The notes under the pieces were generated by a model. The model was not told where the DNA came from and ran no database searches. It worked only from the letters and a program-made list of their open reading frames with translations. A stretch of 39,916 nucleotides of DNA, taken from Microcaldota archaeon (GTDB taxonomy: Archaea > Iainarchaeota > Iainarchaeia > Iainarchaeales > 1-14-0-10-31-34). This document shows positions 7,922-16,283 of this stretch, piece after piece; the first letter of the stretch is position 1, and every line of letters starts with the position of its first letter. Location of the stretch: NCBI GenBank assembly GCA_018829335.1, contig JAHJUD010000054.1, positions 1 to 39,916 on the forward strand, written 5' to 3'. The position numbers were made by a program, and so were the translations under genes.

Positions 7922-8662
7922 ATGAATGAAGAAACAACAGCAACTGACGCGGAAAAATACCTTAAAACAGGTGCCCACATAGGAACAAAATACAAGACTT
8001 GGGGAATGAAAAAATACATTTACAAAAGAAGAGAAGATGGATTAAAGGTAATGGATATTCAGATATTACACCAAAGAATAGAACTTGCCGCAAAAATGAT
8101 TTCAAAACACGAAAAAGAAAAAGTTGCTGTTGTCTCAAGAAAATTATATGGCAAAACCCCAATAAAAAAATTCACAGAACTAGCCGGCGGAAAATCACTG
8201 GCTTCAAGGTTCATTCCTGGAACATTCACCAACCCTGAAGCAAAAGAATTTGTTGAACCTTCACTGCTTATAGTAACAGAACCAGACGCAGACTTTCAGG
8301 CAGTAAAAGAAGCCAAATCATTAAGGATTCCAATAATTGCCTTGGCTTCAACAAACAATTCAACAAAAGACATTGATTTAATTATTCCTGTAAACAACAA
8401 AGGAAGGAAAAGTTTGGCTTTAGTTTACTGGATGCTTGCAAAAAAAGTTCTTCTAGAAAGAGGAGAAATAAAAAACGAAAAAGAATTCAAAAACGAAGTA
8501 GAAGACTTTGAATACAAAATAAAAGAAGGAAGAGAAGAATTAATGAAAGAAAAAAGAGAAGAAGAAAGAAGAAGAAGAGGGACAAGAGGCTCAAGAATGA
8601 GTAGAGGAAGAGACACAGGACGAGATTTCGGAAGAGATACAGGAAGGCGAAACAGGGAATGA
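7922..8662 (+). CDS. rps2: Ribosomal protein uS2 with Arg/Gly-rich C-terminal tail
   Basis: YLKTGAHIGTKYKTWGMKKYIYKRREDGLKVMDI...SRFIPGTFTNP; tail RRRRGTRGSRMSRGRDTGRDFGRDTGRRNRE. Confidence 0.95.
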   Translation: MNEETTATDAEKYLKTGAHIGTKYKTWGMKKYIYKRREDGLKVMDIQILHQRIELAAKMISKHEKEKVAVVSRKLYGKTPIKKFTELAGGKSLASRFIPGTFTNPEAKEFVEPSLLIVTEPDADFQAVKEAKSLRIPIIALASTNNSTKDIDLIIPVNNKGRKSLALVYWMLAKKVLLERGEIKNEKEFKNEVEDFEYKIKEGREELMKEKREEERRRRGTRGSRMSRGRDTGRDFGRDTGRRNRE

Positions 8663-9465
8663 AAAGAGAAAGCATCCTGAAAGGACGCTTTTATCCAAAA
8701 ACAAAAGAAGAAATTTTATTGCAGTTAAAAAAATTCGTCTCAAACGTAAAGAAAGAAAAAAAAACTGATTTTATAGTTTCACCACATGCAGGAACAATTT
8801 ATTCAGGCCAGACAGCAGCAAAAGCCATTTCTTTATTGAACAAACCAGAAACACTAGTTATTCTTTCACCAAACCACACTGGTTATGGAGAAGAAATTTC
8901 AGTTTATCCTGAAGGGGAATGGGAAACGCCTTTAGGGGAAATTGAAGTTGATGCTGAAGCTGTTGATGCAATAACAAAAAATTTTTCTGATGCAAGAAAA
9001 GATGAAACAGGTCATTTACAAGAGCATTCAATTGAAGTCCAACTGATTTTTTTGCAGTATTTGTTTAAGGAATTCAAAATTGTTCCAATTACTTTAATGA
9101 CTGAAGATTCACAAAAACTTGAAAAATTAGCTAAAACATTAATTCAAGCAGAAAAAGAAAGTAAAAAAAAGTTTAGTGTAATTGCTTCAAGCGATTTCTC
9201 TCATTTTATTTCAGCAGAAAAAGCAAAGGAAAAAGACTTAAAGGCAATAGAACTGATTAAAAAAATGCAAGTACAGAAATTCCACGATTTAGTTCAAAAT
9301 GACAGGTTAAGCATTTGCGGGCATTCTCCAATAGAAGTTTTAATGCATTACTGCAAAAAGAAAGGAATAAAAAAAGCAGAATTAATAGATTATACTAATT
9401 CAGGAAACACAACAAAAGATTTCAGTTCAGTTGTGGCATACGCTGCAATAGGATTCTATAAGTGA
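8659..9465 (+). CDS. MEMO1-family protein (AmmeMemoRadiSam system protein B)
   Basis: SPHAGTIYSGQTAAKA, VILSPNHTGYG, HLQEHSIEVQLIFLQYL, SSDFSHF; ATGA overlap with rps2. Confidence 0.92.
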   Translation: MKRESILKGRFYPKTKEEILLQLKKFVSNVKKEKKTDFIVSPHAGTIYSGQTAAKAISLLNKPETLVILSPNHTGYGEEISVYPEGEWETPLGEIEVDAEAVDAITKNFSDARKDETGHLQEHSIEVQLIFLQYLFKEFKIVPITLMTEDSQKLEKLAKTLIQAEKESKKKFSVIASSDFSHFISAEKAKEKDLKAIELIKKMQVQKFHDLVQNDRLSICGHSPIEVLMHYCKKKGIKKAELIDYTNSGNTTKDFSSVVAYAAIGFYK

Positions 9466-10499
9466 AAAAAATGAAAACAGGAAAAAGAAAAGACAAACAC
9501 ATTAAACTGGCAACCCAGAAAAAAAACCAGTTCAAAAAAACAAATCTGCTGGAAGAAGTTGAACTTATACATAATCCTTTGGCTGGTTTTGAATTAAGTG
9601 AAATTGATACAGCCACTTCCTTTTTAGGGGAAAAATTCTCTTTTCCTTTAAGTGTAAGGCCTATTACCGGCGGAACAAAAAAAAGTTTCAAGTTCAATAA
9701 AAATATTGCTTTAGCGTGCGAAAAAAAAGGAATAGGGTTTTCCCTTGGTTCAATGAGAACAGCATTAGAAAACAAAAATAAAATAAAATATTTTAAAATG
9801 AGAAAATTCTGTCCTGAAATTTTTCTGGAAGCAAATATTGGAGCATTAGAATTGAACAAATATTCTGTTCAAAAAATCGATTCTTTTTTAAATGAAATTC
9901 AGGCTGACGCAATTTCAGTTCATTTAAATCCTGCACAAGAATTAATGCAAAATCCTAAAGCAAAAGGTTTTTCAAAACAGTTTTCTAATATTAAGAAGTT
10001 TGCTGAAGAAAGCAGTTTTCCTGTAATAGTAAAAGAAGTCGGAAACGGAATCTCTTTTGAAACAGCAAAAAAATTGAATTCAACGAAAATTAAAGCAATT
10101 GATGTTGCTGGCTCTGGAGGAACTTCTTTTGTTAAAATTGATTCAGCTCTTTATTCAAGAAAAAGACTAAGTGAAGTTTTCGGAGAATTTGGAATTCCAA
10201 CTGCTGCATCAGTTTTAATGACAAAAAAAGCAAGTAAAAAAAAGATTATTGCTTCAGGCGGAATAAGAAATGGATTAGAAATAGCCAAAAGCTTGATTTT
10301 AGGCGCTGATTTGGCTGGAATTGCGACTCCTGCACTGATTAAAGCAAAAAAAGGAGAAAAAGCAGTTGAAAAACTAATTGAAATACTTGAAGAAGAATTA
10401 AGGATTTCGATGTTTTTGTGCGGGGCAAAAAATATTCAGGAATTAAAAAAGAAAAAAGCTGTCTTGCAGAATAATCTGCTTGAATGGAATAAGCCCTAA
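9462..10499 (+). CDS. fni: Type 2 isopentenyl-diphosphate delta-isomerase (FMN-dependent)
   Basis: N-terminal RKDKHI, VHLNPAQELMQ, VIVKEVGNGIS, DVAGSGGTSF, IIASGGIRNGLEIAKSLILGADLAGI. Confidence 0.9.
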   Translation: MKKMKTGKRKDKHIKLATQKKNQFKKTNLLEEVELIHNPLAGFELSEIDTATSFLGEKFSFPLSVRPITGGTKKSFKFNKNIALACEKKGIGFSLGSMRTALENKNKIKYFKMRKFCPEIFLEANIGALELNKYSVQKIDSFLNEIQADAISVHLNPAQELMQNPKAKGFSKQFSNIKKFAEESSFPVIVKEVGNGISFETAKKLNSTKIKAIDVAGSGGTSFVKIDSALYSRKRLSEVFGEFGIPTAASVLMTKKASKKKIIASGGIRNGLEIAKSLILGADLAGIATPALIKAKKGEKAVEKLIEILEEELRISMFLCGAKNIQELKKKKAVLQNNLLEWNKP

Positions 10500-10559
10500 T
10501 TCTTTCACTCTAAGGAGTAAATTTATATAGTGGTTTGTATATCTAATTAAATGATTTAA

Positions 10560-11288
10560 ATGGACTCAGAAACTGTTTCTTTTTTTGGCTCTCTTGGCTT
10601 GACTGAATATGAATCAAAAGCAGTTCTTGCATTAATCCATAAAAGCTCTTTGGAAGCCCCTGAAATAAGCAGGAATGGGGAAATACCTAAAACAAGAGTT
10701 TATGACATTTTAGAAAAACTTGAAGGAAAAGGATTAGTGATTGCATTAGAAGGAAGGCCAAAAAAATATCAGGCAATAGAAACAGAAAAAATAATTGAAA
10801 AACTAATGGAATCAAAGAAAAAAGAATTCACTGAAACACAAAAAAACGCTGAAAAATTAAGAGAAAAACTTAACTTTCAGGGAAAAAACGAAGCAAAAGA
10901 AAGCATTTTAAGAGTAAAACATTTAAGCGATTTTGACAGGATTTTAGGACAGGAAATACTTAAAGCAAAAAAAACTGTTATAGGCTTTACTGAAATAAAA
11001 GAAAAAAGACATTACTTGGACGAAGCATTAGGAAAAGCAATGGAAAAAAAAGTTCAGGTTCAGTTAATTTCAAGTGACAGAGAAGCAGAAAAATTTTTTT
11101 CAAATACAAAACTGCTTACAAAAAATTCCTCACATTCATTAAATGCTTTTGTGATTGACGGAAAAAAAATTGTTTTAGGGTTGGACAGCTTTAAAGAAGA
11201 AAAACCACATTACCATTTAGCAATACTGCAGAATAAAAGCCTTGCAGAAGCAATTACAGGGCATTTTAAAAGCAAATGGAAAGATTAA
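10560..11288 (+). CDS. TrmB-family transcriptional regulator
   Basis: LGLTEYESKAVLALI...GEIPKTRVYDILEKLEGKGLVIALEGRPKKYQAI. Confidence 0.88.
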   Translation: MDSETVSFFGSLGLTEYESKAVLALIHKSSLEAPEISRNGEIPKTRVYDILEKLEGKGLVIALEGRPKKYQAIETEKIIEKLMESKKKEFTETQKNAEKLREKLNFQGKNEAKESILRVKHLSDFDRILGQEILKAKKTVIGFTEIKEKRHYLDEALGKAMEKKVQVQLISSDREAEKFFSNTKLLTKNSSHSLNAFVIDGKKIVLGLDSFKEEKPHYHLAILQNKSLAEAITGHFKSKWKD

Positions 11289-11605
11289 AGGAAAAATTTA
11301 AAAAGAAAGAAAACAAAGATGATATTATGGAACCAGATTACCTGCAAAAACTAAAAAAACAAGTAGAAAAAGGAATGGATGTAAAAGGATACGGCACATT
11401 TATTTTGATTATTTTAATGATTGGATTTTTTTTTAATTTAGGGTTAGGGAATCCAGTAGGCAATGCATTAGAAGGAAAAACAGGAACACAAGAAAAAACC
11501 TGTGAACAAATAAACGGCATATGCTCTGAAAATTCCTGCATTGAAGGCTATGCTGAAAAAGAAAATTACTGCCCTAAAAGCCTTTATTGCTGCAAAAAAG
11601 CCTGA
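11276..11605 (+). CDS. Small membrane-anchored protein with six-Cys C-terminal domain
   Basis: One TM (GYGTFILIILMIGFFFNLGLG) then CEQINGICSENSCIEGYAEKENYCPKSLYCC. Confidence 0.65.
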   Translation: MERLKEKFKKKENKDDIMEPDYLQKLKKQVEKGMDVKGYGTFILIILMIGFFFNLGLGNPVGNALEGKTGTQEKTCEQINGICSENSCIEGYAEKENYCPKSLYCCKKA

Positions 11606-11657
11606 CAATAAAAATTAAACTCTTTTTATTTAAGCATATTTCTGGGCAGGGTTAATT

Positions 11658-13352
11658 ATGGACGAAAAACTAAAAGAAATGACATTCAAGTATGCAGTAA
11701 AAAATGCAGCAGAACATTTAGGTAAAGCAGACTTAAAAGCAGTAATAGGAAAATTAGTGGCAATAGATAAAGAATTAGGCAAAAATTTAGGCAAACACAT
11801 AAAAGAAATAACAGAAATAGTCGAAAAAGTAAATGCAATGGACAAAAAAACATTAGAAGAAAAATTCAGTTCATTTGAAAGTTTTAATGAGCTTCCTGAA
11901 AGAGAAAAAAAAGAAGAAATGTTTTTGGATTGGGCAGACAAACAAAGAGTAGTTACAAGATATGCTCCTAATCCAAATGGGCCGTTTCATTTAGGCAATG
12001 CAAGAGCTTTATTGATGTCTTATGATTATGCAAGAAAATACAAAGGAAAATTTATTTTAAGGTTTGATGATACCGATCCTAAAGTAAAAAAATCAATTAA
12101 AGAACCAGAAAAAGTATTTAAAAAAGACTTGGATTGGCTTGGAGTAAAAGTAGACGAAACATTTTTTGCCTCTGACAGAATGGAAATATACTATAATTAC
12201 ATGAAAAAAATTATTTCAATGGATAAAGCTTATGTATGCAAATGCGAAAAAGAAAAATGGAAAGAAAAAATTGATGAAAACAAATCCTGTAAATGCAGGG
12301 AAAAAAATTCTAAAGAGCAGTTAAAAGAATTCGAAAAAATGCTTTCACATGAATTAAAGGAAGGCACAGCTGTTTTAAGGATTAAAACAGATTTGGACGC
12401 AAAAGACCCTTCTTTAAGGGACTGGTGGGCGGCAAAAATAGTTGACAACCCAGAGCACCCAAGAGTTGGAGACAAATATAAAGTATGGCCTTCATATAAT
12501 TTTGCTTCAGCAACAGACGACCATGAAATGGGAATAACCCTGATAATTAGAGGGCAAGAGCATGCACAAAATGCAGAAAAACAAAAATTTTTGTATAAAT
12601 ATTTTAATTGGGTTTATCCTGAAACATTTCATACAGGAAGAATTAAACTAAAAGAAATGGTTTTAAGCACATCCAAAATAAAAGAAGGCATTGAAAAAGG
12701 AATTTATTTTGGCTGGGATGATCCTCGCTTGGGAACAATACAGGCTTTGAGAAGAAGAGGGTTTAATCCTAACACAATAAAAGAAATCATTAAAGAAATA
12801 GGAGTGAAAAGCTCTGATGTCACAGTTGATTTCTCCAGAATCGTTGATGTAAATAAAGGATTTATTGACGCAAAATCTGACAGGTATTATTTTATTGAAG
12901 ACCCAATAAAATTAGAAGTGAATTTTGTGCCTGAAATGCAAATAGAAAAACCATTGCACCCAGATTACCCTGATCAAACCAAAACATATGAGGTAAGCAA
13001 AGGAACACAGACTTTTTTGATTTCAAGAAAACAAACAGAAAAACTTGAATTAGGAAAAATTGCAAGATTAAAACATGCATTAAATTTTCGTGTAATAAGA
13101 AAAGACGAAATGCAGATTTTTGGAGAATTTGTTGGAATACAAAAACTAGAGAATAAAACTTTGATTCCATGGATTTTAAAAGAAACTTCAGCCGAAATAA
13201 TGATGGATAATGCAGTAAAAAAACATGGAATAATTGAAAAAGAAATTCTCGAAGAAAAAGAAGGAAATACTATTCAATTAGAAAACTTTGGATACGCAAG
13301 AATAGACGAAATAGAAAAAGAAAAAATTGTTTTATGGTTTGCGCACAAATAA
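11658..13352 (+). CDS. gltX: Glutamyl-tRNA synthetase (archaeal type)
   Basis: YAPNPNGPFHLGNARALLMSYDYARKYKGKFILRFDDTDPK; VLSTSKI; RRRGFNPNTIKEII. Confidence 0.94.
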   Translation: MDEKLKEMTFKYAVKNAAEHLGKADLKAVIGKLVAIDKELGKNLGKHIKEITEIVEKVNAMDKKTLEEKFSSFESFNELPEREKKEEMFLDWADKQRVVTRYAPNPNGPFHLGNARALLMSYDYARKYKGKFILRFDDTDPKVKKSIKEPEKVFKKDLDWLGVKVDETFFASDRMEIYYNYMKKIISMDKAYVCKCEKEKWKEKIDENKSCKCREKNSKEQLKEFEKMLSHELKEGTAVLRIKTDLDAKDPSLRDWWAAKIVDNPEHPRVGDKYKVWPSYNFASATDDHEMGITLIIRGQEHAQNAEKQKFLYKYFNWVYPETFHTGRIKLKEMVLSTSKIKEGIEKGIYFGWDDPRLGTIQALRRRGFNPNTIKEIIKEIGVKSSDVTVDFSRIVDVNKGFIDAKSDRYYFIEDPIKLEVNFVPEMQIEKPLHPDYPDQTKTYEVSKGTQTFLISRKQTEKLELGKIARLKHALNFRVIRKDEMQIFGEFVGIQKLENKTLIPWILKETSAEIMMDNAVKKHGIIEKEILEEKEGNTIQLENFGYARIDEIEKEKIVLWFAHK

Positions 13353-13390
13353 GCAAAAAAAAACACCTTTTCCAAAAGGTGTAACAAAAT

Positions 13391-13409
13391 GTACGGCGTA
13401 AAGCCGTAC
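13391..13409 (+). repeat. GTAAA-loop hairpin (7-bp stem)
   Basis: gtacggc-gtaaa-gccgtac; same 7+5+7 layout as gcacgcc-gtaaa-ggcgtgc in the 32707-32795 element. Confidence 0.5.
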
Positions 13410-13477
13410 TGAAAAAATAAAGAAAAGCAAAGGATTAAAAGAAACAAAAAACAAATTAATGAAGGAAAATGATTAAA

Positions 13478-14281
13478 ATGAAAAAAATAATTTTAATTGG
13501 AATTGTATTGCTTATTTTTTTGGCTGCCTGCATTCAGCAGAATTCAGTTACAGAAGTGAACAATTCCAACACAAACACAAATGGCAATCAGACAAATGAA
13601 ATACAAAAAAAAGACTGTGTTTCAATAACTGATTCAATGATTTTTGATGAAAGCTTTAATGGAAAAACAATAAAGTTATGTGAAGGAATTCAAAACATAT
13701 CCCAAGGAATCCTTGTAATAGGCAATGACATGACAATTGAATGTGATGGAACTGTAATTCAGGGAGAAGAGGAATTAGAAGGAATAAAAATCACAGGAAA
13801 CAACAATACAATAAAAAACTGCATAATACAAAATTTCAGGTATGGCTTGCTTTTAAGGGGAGAAAACAACAAAATAACAAACAACACTCTGAAAAACAAC
13901 TTTTACGGCATTGCATTAGAATACTCTTATAACACTGAAATCACAGGGAATACAGTTTCAGGCAACTCACAGCAGGGAATTTTGCTTAAAGCTTCAGGAA
14001 ACAATTCAATTCGAAACAATACAATAACAGGAAACGCCTGGGGAATCTGGTTAGACAGAGCTGAAAGCAATATAATCGAAAACAATACAATAACAGGAAA
14101 CGCATTAGACGGAATAAGATTATACAATAATTCAGTTAACAACAATTTAAGCCAGAATACAATAACAGGCAACACAACAGGAATAAGAATGGAAAACCCT
14201 GAAAACAACACAATAGGAAACAATACACTTCAGGACAATAACACTTCAACAATAACAGGAAACAACGATATACAGGAATGA
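13478..14281 (+). CDS. Lipoprotein with right-handed parallel beta-helix (NosD/PbH1-like) repeats
   Basis: Signal and lipobox MKKIILIGIVLLIFLAACIQQ; repeats NNTITGNAWGIWLDRAESNIIENNTITGNALDGIRLYNNS; ORF track start 13469. Confidence 0.82.
   Translation: MKKIILIGIVLLIFLAACIQQNSVTEVNNSNTNTNGNQTNEIQKKDCVSITDSMIFDESFNGKTIKLCEGIQNISQGILVIGNDMTIECDGTVIQGEEELEGIKITGNNNTIKNCIIQNFRYGLLLRGENNKITNNTLKNNFYGIALEYSYNTEITGNTVSGNSQQGILLKASGNNSIRNNTITGNAWGIWLDRAESNIIENNTITGNALDGIRLYNNSVNNNLSQNTITGNTTGIRMENPENNTIGNNTLQDNNTSTITGNNDIQE
14015..14103 (+). repeat. 23-bp exact direct repeat within beta-helix coding region
   Basis: aacaatacaataacaggaaacgc at 14015-14037 and 14081-14103. Confidence 0.8.
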
Positions 14282-14323
14282 AAAAAGCGTCTTGATTACC
14301 TTTAAAAAGCTTTTTTTACACGG

Positions 14324-14331
14324 TTTTTATA
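14324..14331 (+). promoter_or_regulatory. Candidate TATA box for L7Ae operon
   Basis: TTTTTATA, about 58 nt upstream of the L7Ae ATG. Confidence 0.4.
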
Positions 14332-14354
14332 CTTGTTTTGCCGATGACAATGAA

Positions 14355-14370
14355 CAGCCGTAAATGGCTG
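14355..14370 (+). promoter_or_regulatory. Hairpin in presumed L7Ae 5'UTR
   Basis: cagcc-gtaaat-ggctg just upstream of AAGGAGG and the ATG. Confidence 0.45.
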
Positions 14371-14388
14371 CAAGGAGGTTGATTTTTA

Positions 14389-14757
14389 ATGGCAGAATAC
14401 ATAAAGTTCAGCGTAGGCAAAGAACTAAAAGAAAAACAATTAGAACTAATTGAAACAGCAAAAAAAACAGGAAAAATACGCATTGGAGTAAATGAAACAA
14501 CCAAAGCAGTGGAAAGAGGAAAAGCAAAAATAATTTTCATTGCAGAAGACATTACACCACAAGAATTAGTAATGCATTTGCCTTTGTTATGCGAAGAAAA
14601 AAAAATTCCTTACAGTTATATAACCACAAAAAAAGAATTAGGCGAAAAAGCAGGAATAGAAGTCGGAACAGCTTCAATTGCAGTAATGGAAGAAGGAAGC
14701 GCAAAAAAGCAGTTAGAAGATGTAGTCAAAAAAGTAAGCGCTTTAAAGAAAGGGTGA
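14389..14757 (+). CDS. rpl7ae: Ribosomal protein eL8 / L7Ae
   Basis: TGKIRIGVNETTKAVERGKAKIIFIAEDITPQELVMHLPLLCEEKKIPYSYITTKKELG. Confidence 0.97.
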   Translation: MAEYIKFSVGKELKEKQLELIETAKKTGKIRIGVNETTKAVERGKAKIIFIAEDITPQELVMHLPLLCEEKKIPYSYITTKKELGEKAGIEVGTASIAVMEEGSAKKQLEDVVKKVSALKKG

Positions 14758-14761
14758 CTGA

Positions 14762-14971
14762 ATGGCAGACGAAAGAGGAACACCAGCTGAAGTAGTTGAA
14801 GTAATCCAAAGGACAGGAGTTCATGGAGAAATCATTCAGGTTTTATGCAAAATTCTGGAAGGACCAGAACAAGGAAGAGTAAAAAGAAGAAACGTCAAAG
14901 GCAACCTGAAAAAAGGAGACATAATAATTTTGCTTTCAACTGAAAGAGAAGCAAAAGAAATAAAGGCATGA
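14762..14971 (+). CDS. rps28e: Ribosomal protein eS28
   Basis: PAEVVEVIQRTGVHGEIIQVLCKILEGPEQGRVKRRNVKG. Confidence 0.95.
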   Translation: MADERGTPAEVVEVIQRTGVHGEIIQVLCKILEGPEQGRVKRRNVKGNLKKGDIIILLSTEREAKEIKA

Positions 14972-14986
14972 ATTGGAGGTTAGAAA

Positions 14987-15175
14987 ATGAATTGCAGTTT
15001 TTGCGGTAAAGAAATAAAAAAAGGAACCGGAATAATGTTTGTCAAAAAAGACGGCACAACCTTCAATTTCTGCTCAAGAAAATGCGAAAAAAATTTGCTG
15101 AAACTGAAAAGAAATCCAAGGAACACTAAATGGACAAACGAATACCATAAAATAAAAAAAGGAACAAAAAAGTAA
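14987..15175 (+). CDS. rpl24e: Ribosomal protein eL24
   Basis: [34 protein letters not shown]. Confidence 0.95.
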   Translation: MNCSFCGKEIKKGTGIMFVKKDGTTFNFCSRKCEKNLLKLKRNPRNTKWTNEYHKIKKGTKK

Positions 15176-15186
15176 AAGGTGATTAA

Positions 15187-15750
15187 ATGGAAAAAACCTT
15201 GATTTTAATAAAACATGATGCAGTGCAAAGGGGATTAATAGGAGAAATCCTGAAAAGATTTGAACAAAAAGGTCTGAAAATTGCAGGAATGAAAATGGTC
15301 CAGCCAACAGAAGAGATGGTAAAAAAGCATTACATTGTAACAGATGAATGGGCAAAAAAAGTAGGAGAAAATACTAGAAAGTCCGCAGAAAAAAAAGGAA
15401 TTAAAGTAACTGAAACAGACAAACAAATCGCAAAGAGAATACAGCAATACAATGCAGACTATTTAATGGAAGGGCCAATAATTGCAATAGTCTTTGAAGG
15501 ATACCATGCAATAGAAATAGGAAGAAAAATAATTGGAAACACTGAAGCAAGAAAAGCAGATATAGGCACAATAAGAGGAGATTATTCAGTTGACTCATAT
15601 GATTTGGCGGAACAGAAAAAAAGAAGCGTAAGGAATTTGATTCATGGCTCGGAAAATTCAGAGCAGGCAGAAAATGAAATGAATTTATGGTTTACAAAAA
15701 AAGAACTGCATGAATACAAGAAAAAAGAATGGGAAGTAATGCACAAATAA
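15187..15750 (+). CDS. ndk: Nucleoside diphosphate kinase (with insert, 187 aa)
   Basis: KTLILIKHDAVQRGLIGEILKRFEQKGL...GTIRGDY...RNLIHGSENSEQAENEMNLWF. Confidence 0.93.
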   Translation: MEKTLILIKHDAVQRGLIGEILKRFEQKGLKIAGMKMVQPTEEMVKKHYIVTDEWAKKVGENTRKSAEKKGIKVTETDKQIAKRIQQYNADYLMEGPIIAIVFEGYHAIEIGRKIIGNTEARKADIGTIRGDYSVDSYDLAEQKKRSVRNLIHGSENSEQAENEMNLWFTKKELHEYKKKEWEVMHK

Positions 15751-15851
15751 AAAACACAAAAAAAAGAATAAGCGGGAAAAAAACAAAATAAAAATTAAGT
15801 GGATTAAAAAAATAAGAAAACAGAAAATTAAATGAAAATTGAGTGAATTAA

Positions 15852-16277
15852 ATGAAAGTACAGGTAAAAAAGTTAAGTGAAGAAACAAAAATGGAATTTG
15901 CGCATAAAGGAGACGCAGGAATAGATTTGTATGCCGCAGAAACAGTTGAAATTCTTCCAGGAGAAATCAAATTAGTCAAAACAGGAATAAAAATTGCAAT
16001 TCCAGAAGGATTTGAAGGACAGGTAAGGCCAAAATCTGGTTTAGCATTAAACAATGGAATAACAGTCCTTAATACTCCTGGAACAATTGATTCAGGTTAT
16101 AGAGGAGAAGTCTGTGTAATAACAATAAACCACAGCAAAAAAAAATTCACTGCAGAAAAAGGAAAAAAAATTGCTCAGTTAGTATTCAACAAAATTGAAA
16201 TTCCTGAAATAGAATTGGTTGAAGAATTAGACGATACTGCCAGAGGAGAAAATGGTTTTGGTTCAACTGGATTGTGA
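15852..16277 (+). CDS. dut: dUTP diphosphatase (trimeric-type)
   Basis: KGDAGIDLYA, GQVRPKSGLALNNGITVLNTPGTIDSGYRGEV, RGENGFGSTGL. Confidence 0.93.
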   Translation: MKVQVKKLSEETKMEFAHKGDAGIDLYAAETVEILPGEIKLVKTGIKIAIPEGFEGQVRPKSGLALNNGITVLNTPGTIDSGYRGEVCVITINHSKKKFTAEKGKKIAQLVFNKIEIPEIELVEELDDTARGENGFGSTGL

Positions 16278-16283
16278 GAATAA

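Noticed and set aside
13361-13382. Hairpin acacctttt-cc-aaaaggtgt after gltX as novel RNA
   Set aside because: Short stem after a stop codon; most simply a terminator-like or 3'-end structure
14015-14103. CRISPR-like repeat
   Set aside because: Only two copies, inside a beta-helix ORF and in frame; encodes protein repeats
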